Shown here in pieces: positions 60,354 to 64,000 of a stretch of DNA of 64,000 nt. The notes beneath the pieces are model-generated. The model was not told the DNA's origin, ran no database searches, and was given only the letters and a program-made list of their open reading frames with translations. Both the position numbers and the translations under genes were made by a program. The stretch is from Betaproteobacteria bacterium. Lineage in GTDB: Bacteria > Pseudomonadota > Gammaproteobacteria > Burkholderiales > Casimicrobiaceae. Every line of letters starts with the position of its first letter. Position 1 is the stretch's first letter. The stretch lies in assembly GCA_016717855.1 (NCBI GenBank), contig JADKEV010000008.1:135754-199753 (forward strand), given 5' to 3'.

Positions 60354-60910
60354 TTCGCGGCGTCCTGCTTGTTCGCGGCACCCGGCTGCTTGCGGCGCCG
60401 CCGCAGCAGCGCGATGACGCCGATGCCCGCGGTGAAGACCACCGTGGTCTCGCCCAGCGTGTCGTAGCCGCGATAGCTGGCCAGCACGGCGGTCACCACG
60501 TTGGGCACGCCGGTCTCGCGCAGCACGTCGTTGAGGTAGCGCGGCACGACGTGGGTATGGATGGGCGCCGCCGGATCGGAAAACGCCGGCAGGCCCAGCG
60601 TGCCGAACACGAGCAGCGCGCCGGCGGCCGCCGACACGGCCAGCGGAAGCCAGGGCTTGCGCACCGGCTTCGTCTCCTCGCTCTTGCAGAGGTAGAGCGC
60701 GCCCAGCAAGAGCACCGTCGAGATGCCCGCGCCCACCGACGCCTCGGTCATCGCCACGTCGACGGCATCCAGTGCGACCAGCGCCGTGGCCATCAGGAAG
60801 CTGTAGACCCCCGCCAGCACGACGACGGTGAACAGGTTCCGGCTGCGCGTGAGGACGATGACCGTCAGCGCCATCAGCACCAGCAGCACGTTGATGATCA
60901 GGGTTTCGAT
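60350..60910 (-). CDS. DUF4040/MbhD-E-like antiporter subunit (MrpA C-terminal equivalent)
   Basis: The protein has about 186 residues. Its first half has the DUF4040 pattern (ETLIINVLLVLMALTVIVL, LFTVVVLAGVYSFLMATALVALDAVDVAMTEASVGAGI-type sequence). Its second half (GYDTLGETTVVFTAGIGVIALL) is the MbhE-like module. In canonical Mrp systems these form the C-terminus of MrpA. No ATG fits: the codon aligned with the expected Met is ATC at 60908-60910, and the next candidate is a GTG nine codons later. It overlaps mrpG. Confidence 0.82.
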   Translation of the reverse strand: METLIINVLLVLMALTVIVLTRSRNLFTVVVLAGVYSFLMATALVALDAVDVAMTEASVGAGISTVLLLGALYLCKSEETKPVRKPWLPLAVSAAAGALLVFGTLGLPAFSDPAAPIHTHVVPRYLNDVLRETGVPNVVTAVLASYRGYDTLGETTVVFTAGIGVIALLRRRRKQPGAANKQDAAK

Positions 60911-61227
60911 GGCTTGTCCCCCATCGCGGTCAGCAGCGGCTGCAGGCCGCGCAGCAGCGCGGCTTTCGCCAGCGCGTGCGTGGCCGCCGGGCTGGTGAGG
61001 AAAATGAACAGGCAGATCAGCAGCAGCTTTGCGGTCACCAGCGTGAAGCCCGCCTGCAACATCAGGCCGAGCAGGATCAGGCCCGCCCCCAGCGTCTCGG
61101 TGACGCTCGCCGCATGCATGCGCGTGTAGAAGTCCGGCATCCGGATCAGGCCGATGCCGCCGACGACGCAGAAGAAGCCGCCTCCCGCGAGGCAGGCCCA
61201 GCTCAGCACGTCCAGCACGATGTTCAC
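60898..61227 (-). CDS. mrpG: Mrp antiporter subunit G
   Basis: The 109-residue protein has three helices of the PhaG/MnhG family (AGGGFFCVVGGIGLIRMPDFYTRMHAAS is the signature block, then TLGAGLILLGLMLQAG). It is needed for assembly or activity of Mrp complexes. It starts at an ATG overlapping the mrpF stop and its end overlaps the DUF4040 gene by 13 bases. Confidence 0.92.
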   Translation of the reverse strand: MNIVLDVLSWACLAGGGFFCVVGGIGLIRMPDFYTRMHAASVTETLGAGLILLGLMLQAGFTLVTAKLLLICLFIFLTSPAATHALAKAALLRGLQPLLTAMGDKPSKP

Positions 61228-61511
61228 GGTTTCGGGCTCTCTTCGGCATCGCCGGGCTCGCCCAGGTCGCCGTGACGGAAGTACTTCAGGACGGCGATGG
61301 TGCCGAGCACGTTCAACAGCCCGTAGACCAGCGCCAGATCGAGGAACTCGGGCCGGCCCCCGAGGAAACCCATCACCGCCAGCAGCAGCATCGCGCAGGT
61401 GCCGATGGTGTTGGCGGACTGCAGCCGGTCAAACACAGAGGGCCCGAGCGCGGCGCGTGCCAGCGCCAGCGCAATGGTGGCGAGCAATGCGCACGCTGCC
61501 GTCGCGAACAT
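61224..61511 (-). CDS. mrpF: Mrp antiporter subunit F
   Basis: The 95-residue protein has three helices of the MnhF/MrpF family (ALARAALGPSVFDRLQSANTIGT, LDLALVYGLLNVLGTIAVLKYF). The start codon overlaps the mrpE stop (TGATG) and the stop overlaps mrpG (ATGA), so all three are translationally coupled. Confidence 0.92.
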   Translation of the reverse strand: MFATAACALLATIALALARAALGPSVFDRLQSANTIGTCAMLLLAVMGFLGGRPEFLDLALVYGLLNVLGTIAVLKYFRHGDLGEPGDAEESPKP

Positions 61512-61990
61512 CACTTGCCTGCTTCCAGTTCGGTCACCCTGCGGTCCATGTCGCTGCCCGCCAGCGCGGCCCCACCCGCGGCGGTCAGGGCATGTACGAG
61601 GAACGGGCCGTGGCCGACTTCGATGGAAATGGTGCCCGGCGTGAGCGTGATCGACTGGGCGTGGATGACCAGGCCGAGGTCCGTCTTCTGCGAGGGTCGA
61701 AAGCGCGTGAGCGTGGGGCTGATCGGCAGCCCCGGGTGAAGGATGCGCCGGGCGACATCCCAGCCTGACTTGATGATTTCCTTGACCAGCCACGGCCAGT
61801 AGGAAAGCAGCGCGCGCCCGACCAGGTGGAAAGGATGGCTCTCGCGATCGATGATGCCCATCCGCGTCGAAAACAACACCGCCGCGAGCGCGCTGCCGGC
61901 ACCCGCCGTCAACAGAAACGCCGTGAAGTAGCCGGAGAGCAGCAGCCAGAAGGCATACAGGACGACAAGAGTGCTGACGGCATGGAGCAT
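61511..61990 (-). CDS. mrpE: Mrp antiporter subunit E
   Basis: The 159-residue protein is of the MnhE/MrpE family: two N-terminal helices, then LLSYWPWLVKEIIKSGWDVARRIL, and the conserved LVIHAQSITLTPGTISIEV block. It is the first gene of the operon. The ATG at 61990 gives MLHAVSTLVVLYAFWLLLSG; the frame is open further upstream without homology. Confidence 0.92.
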   Translation of the reverse strand: MLHAVSTLVVLYAFWLLLSGYFTAFLLTAGAGSALAAVLFSTRMGIIDRESHPFHLVGRALLSYWPWLVKEIIKSGWDVARRILHPGLPISPTLTRFRPSQKTDLGLVIHAQSITLTPGTISIEVGHGPFLVHALTAAGGAALAGSDMDRRVTELEAGK

Positions 61991-62263
61991 CGATTCCTCG
62001 TCTCTGCATTGCGCTAAGTCCGGGTGGCCCGGCCGGCCGGCGCGCCAACAGCAAGCCGGCGACACTGCGCCTCGTTAGTTGCGCATGCTGGTACGGTGAA
62101 TGGTAGGCGAGCACGCAAGCCGTGAAAATTCGGGCGCGCGCGTAGACGGAACTGCTAGCCGATCCGCGAGCAGCGGAATGGCGCAGAAGACCAGAACCTA
62201 TCGGCGACGAACCGTGATAATAGGGGAATCCCGTACGTGCCCGCACGAATAGTCTCCGCCACC

Positions 62264-63892
62264 ATGAACAAGGAAAATGAACGATCAATCGGTCTGACTG
62301 AACTGATCTCGCCCGTGATTGTTCCCCGCAGGATGCAATGGACGGATGCCCTCGTGCTCATGGCGGGCTACATTGCGCTCGACTGGGTCAGCTATTTCCA
62401 TCCCCTCCACGGCCTCAACATCACGCCCTGGGCGCCGGCGCCGGCGCTTGGCCTGGTCTTCGTGCTGCGCTTTGGCTGGAAGGCGGGATTGCCCATTGCC
62501 TTTGCAATATTCCTCGGCGATGCGCTCATTCGCGATCTCGCCTTGCTGGTGTCGGCCGCACTCGCCGTGTTGCTGGCCGCAGGGTATGGGGCGATCGGCG
62601 AATCGCTCCGGTGGCGGCTCAAGAGCGACGATGCCTTTGCCACGCGCCGAGGATTGTTCGAGTGGTTCCTGATCGTCGTCGCGGGCACGTTGGTCAACAG
62701 CGTTGTCTTCATCTCCACGCTGACTGCGCTCGATCTGATTCAGGCCGCGGAATGGGCCGGGGCATTCACCCGCCACTGGATCGGCGATGGCGTGGGCATC
62801 CTCGTCACCATGCCGGTGATCTGGATGGTTTCGGGCGAGCGCGGCCGGGCGGTGTTGCGGCTGCTGGTCATGCGCGGTGAAACCTTGGCGATGCTGCTGG
62901 CCATGACGGCGGCGCTCTGGATAGCATTCGCCATTGGCGCCGAAGCCGATTTCAAGTACTTCTACCTGCTCTTTCTCCCTATCGTCTGGGCGGCGGCGCG
63001 GCAGGGACTCCCCGGCGCGGTCCTGCTGGCAACCGCGACCCAGATCGGCATCATCGCCGCCGTGAACCGTCTTGGATTCTCGGCCATCAGCGTGCTCGAA
63101 GTCCAGATCCTGACCGTCATGCTGGCCATGCTGGGGTTCTTCGTCGGCGTCGTGATCGACGAGCAGCGTCGGGTCAGCCTGGAATTGCGCCAGACGTTGC
63201 GCCTGGCGGCAGCCGGCGAAATGGCCGGCGCGCTGGCCCACGAACTCAATCAGCCGCTGACGGCGCTGTCGGCTTACGCGACGGCCTGCGACAAGCTGCT
63301 GCAGCAAGGCGATACGGGAGACAGGCTGCGGGACGCAATGGGCCGCATCGTCGTCGAGTCCGAGCGTGCCGGCGAAGTCGTCAGGCGCTTGCGCGACTTC
63401 TTCCGTACGGGCACCACGCATCTCGAGTCGATCTCGCTGGAGGACCTGTTGCGTTCATCGGCCGCATCGTTCTTTGGGCGCGCCGAAAGGGTGGGTATCC
63501 GGCTCGTCGTGCACGCGGTGCCCGCGTGCGTCTTGCTTGCCGACCGCCTGCAACTCGAGGTCGTGATCCGCAACCTGCTGGCCAATGCCTTCGATGCGGT
63601 GTCGCAGCAGCAGTCGCCAAAGCGCCTCATCCAGCTCTCCGCGTCGATGGAAGGTCCCGGTCGCGTCTGCGTACAGGTGGAAGACAGCGGTCCCGGGCTT
63701 TCTCCGGTCACCGCCGCGCACTTGTTCGAACCCTTCGAGTCGACGAAGTCAAGCGGCCTGGGGCTGGGATTGACGATCAGCCGCGCGATCGTCGACGCGC
63801 ACGGCGGGAGCTTGTGGGCCGAGGTTGGCGACCACGGCGTGTTCAAGCTCCTGCTGCTGGTGGAAGGAAAGGCTGCGCATGCCGACCGTTGA
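62264..63892 (+). CDS. MASE1-domain sensor histidine kinase
   Basis: The 542-residue kinase has an N-terminal integral-membrane MASE1 sensor of about eight helices (ALDWVSYFHPLHGLNITPW, PAPALGLVFVLRFGWKAGLP, HWIGDGVGILVTMPVIW). The DHp helix follows with the phosphorylated His in AGALAHELNQPLTALSAYA (about 326). The ATPase domain ends the protein (NLLANAFDAV, VEDSGPGL, SSGLGLGLTISRAIVDAHGG). The ligand of MASE1 is unknown. The ATG at 62264 is preferred to 62237. It overlaps the response-regulator gene by 14 bases. Confidence 0.9.
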   Translation: MNKENERSIGLTELISPVIVPRRMQWTDALVLMAGYIALDWVSYFHPLHGLNITPWAPAPALGLVFVLRFGWKAGLPIAFAIFLGDALIRDLALLVSAALAVLLAAGYGAIGESLRWRLKSDDAFATRRGLFEWFLIVVAGTLVNSVVFISTLTALDLIQAAEWAGAFTRHWIGDGVGILVTMPVIWMVSGERGRAVLRLLVMRGETLAMLLAMTAALWIAFAIGAEADFKYFYLLFLPIVWAAARQGLPGAVLLATATQIGIIAAVNRLGFSAISVLEVQILTVMLAMLGFFVGVVIDEQRRVSLELRQTLRLAAAGEMAGALAHELNQPLTALSAYATACDKLLQQGDTGDRLRDAMGRIVVESERAGEVVRRLRDFFRTGTTHLESISLEDLLRSSAASFFGRAERVGIRLVVHAVPACVLLADRLQLEVVIRNLLANAFDAVSQQQSPKRLIQLSASMEGPGRVCVQVEDSGPGLSPVTAAHLFEPFESTKSSGLGLGLTISRAIVDAHGGSLWAEVGDHGVFKLLLLVEGKAAHADR

Positions 63893-64000
63893 TTGCACGG
63901 TGTTCATAGTGGACGACGACTTGTCGGTACGGGACGCGCTGGGCCTGCTACTCGGCGTCCACGGCTATCGAACCATGATCTTCGCGGATGCCGAGAGCTT
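63879..64000 (+). CDS. FixJ/NarL-type response regulator, truncated by the window edge
   Basis: The first 40 codons read MPTVDCTVFIVDDDLSVRDA and continue LGLLLGVHGYRTMIFADAES. This is the start of a FixJ-type receiver domain, with the acidic VDDD pocket. The rest lies outside the window. Overlap with the MASE1 kinase gene indicates a cognate pair. Confidence 0.88.
   Translation, partial: MPTVDCTVFIVDDDLSVRDALGLLLGVHGYRTMIFADAES

Overview
The window is about 64 kb of high-GC DNA from a betaproteobacterium. The main evidence is gene order: mutL-miaA, then leuC-leuD-leuB-asd-fimV-truA-trpF-trpB-trpA-accD-folC-dedD-cvpA-purF followed by a methionine-synthesis gene. This long co-directional biosynthetic block is typical of Burkholderiales/Nitrosomonadales-like genomes. 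The xseB-ispA-dxs-folE2 and ppiA-ppiB-lpxH groups fit the same placement. No rRNA, tRNA, CRISPR array, prophage or insertion sequence was recognised.

Layout. 1-4.4 kb (+): the end of a branched-chain-type ABC substrate-binding protein running in frame into nudC, a TPR protein, ppiA, ppiB and lpxH. 4.4-25.8 kb (-): the housekeeping block, ending in a Cys/Met-metabolism PLP enzyme preceded by a SAM-II-type riboswitch and an intrinsic terminator. 25.8-34.9 kb (-): a glutamine amidotransferase, an S9 peptidase, a LytS/LytTR-type two-component pair, folE2 and the isoprenoid genes dxs-ispA-xseB. 35-40.9 kb: a Rieske oxygenase, a thiosulfate/mercaptopyruvate sulfurtransferase, a GST, thpR-gntK, an MscS-type channel and a Yip1-family protein. 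40.9-43.6 kb (-): a rubrerythrin / Fe-S CCG-domain oxidoreductase / DUF3501 module with a composite REP-like repeat inside it. 43.8-48.7 kb: rppH, then a molybdate operon modABC-modE with a ModE-box-like operator and a coupled metallo-hydrolase. 48.7-54.0 kb: an SDR, an FNR-box-like site, an ACP/acyl-ligase/PlsC fusion and an MFS transporter. 54.0-62.0 kb (-): a twelve-gene operon for a split Mrp/complex-I-like cation/proton antiporter (order of transcription E-F-G-DUF4040-B-C-D-D-small-D-hypothetical-Usp). 62.2-64 kb (+): a MASE1 sensor kinase and the start of a FixJ-like regulator.

A striking feature is the number of broken reading frames. mutL has a one-base frameshift plus an in-frame amber codon. 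folE2, the acyl-ligase fusion, the Usp gene and two antiporter D subunits each have a 1-2 base indel that moves a clearly conserved sequence into another frame. One D subunit also lacks about 100 internal residues. Most indels look like loss of one G or C from a short run, so consensus errors in the assembly are the simplest explanation. A real mismatch-repair-defective lineage is the alternative. A short interspersed repeat (core GGTATCGCTGCGCTCCACCC) occurs at four sites and, at the mutL/miaA junction, supplies the mutL stop codon and sits where miaA would normally start.
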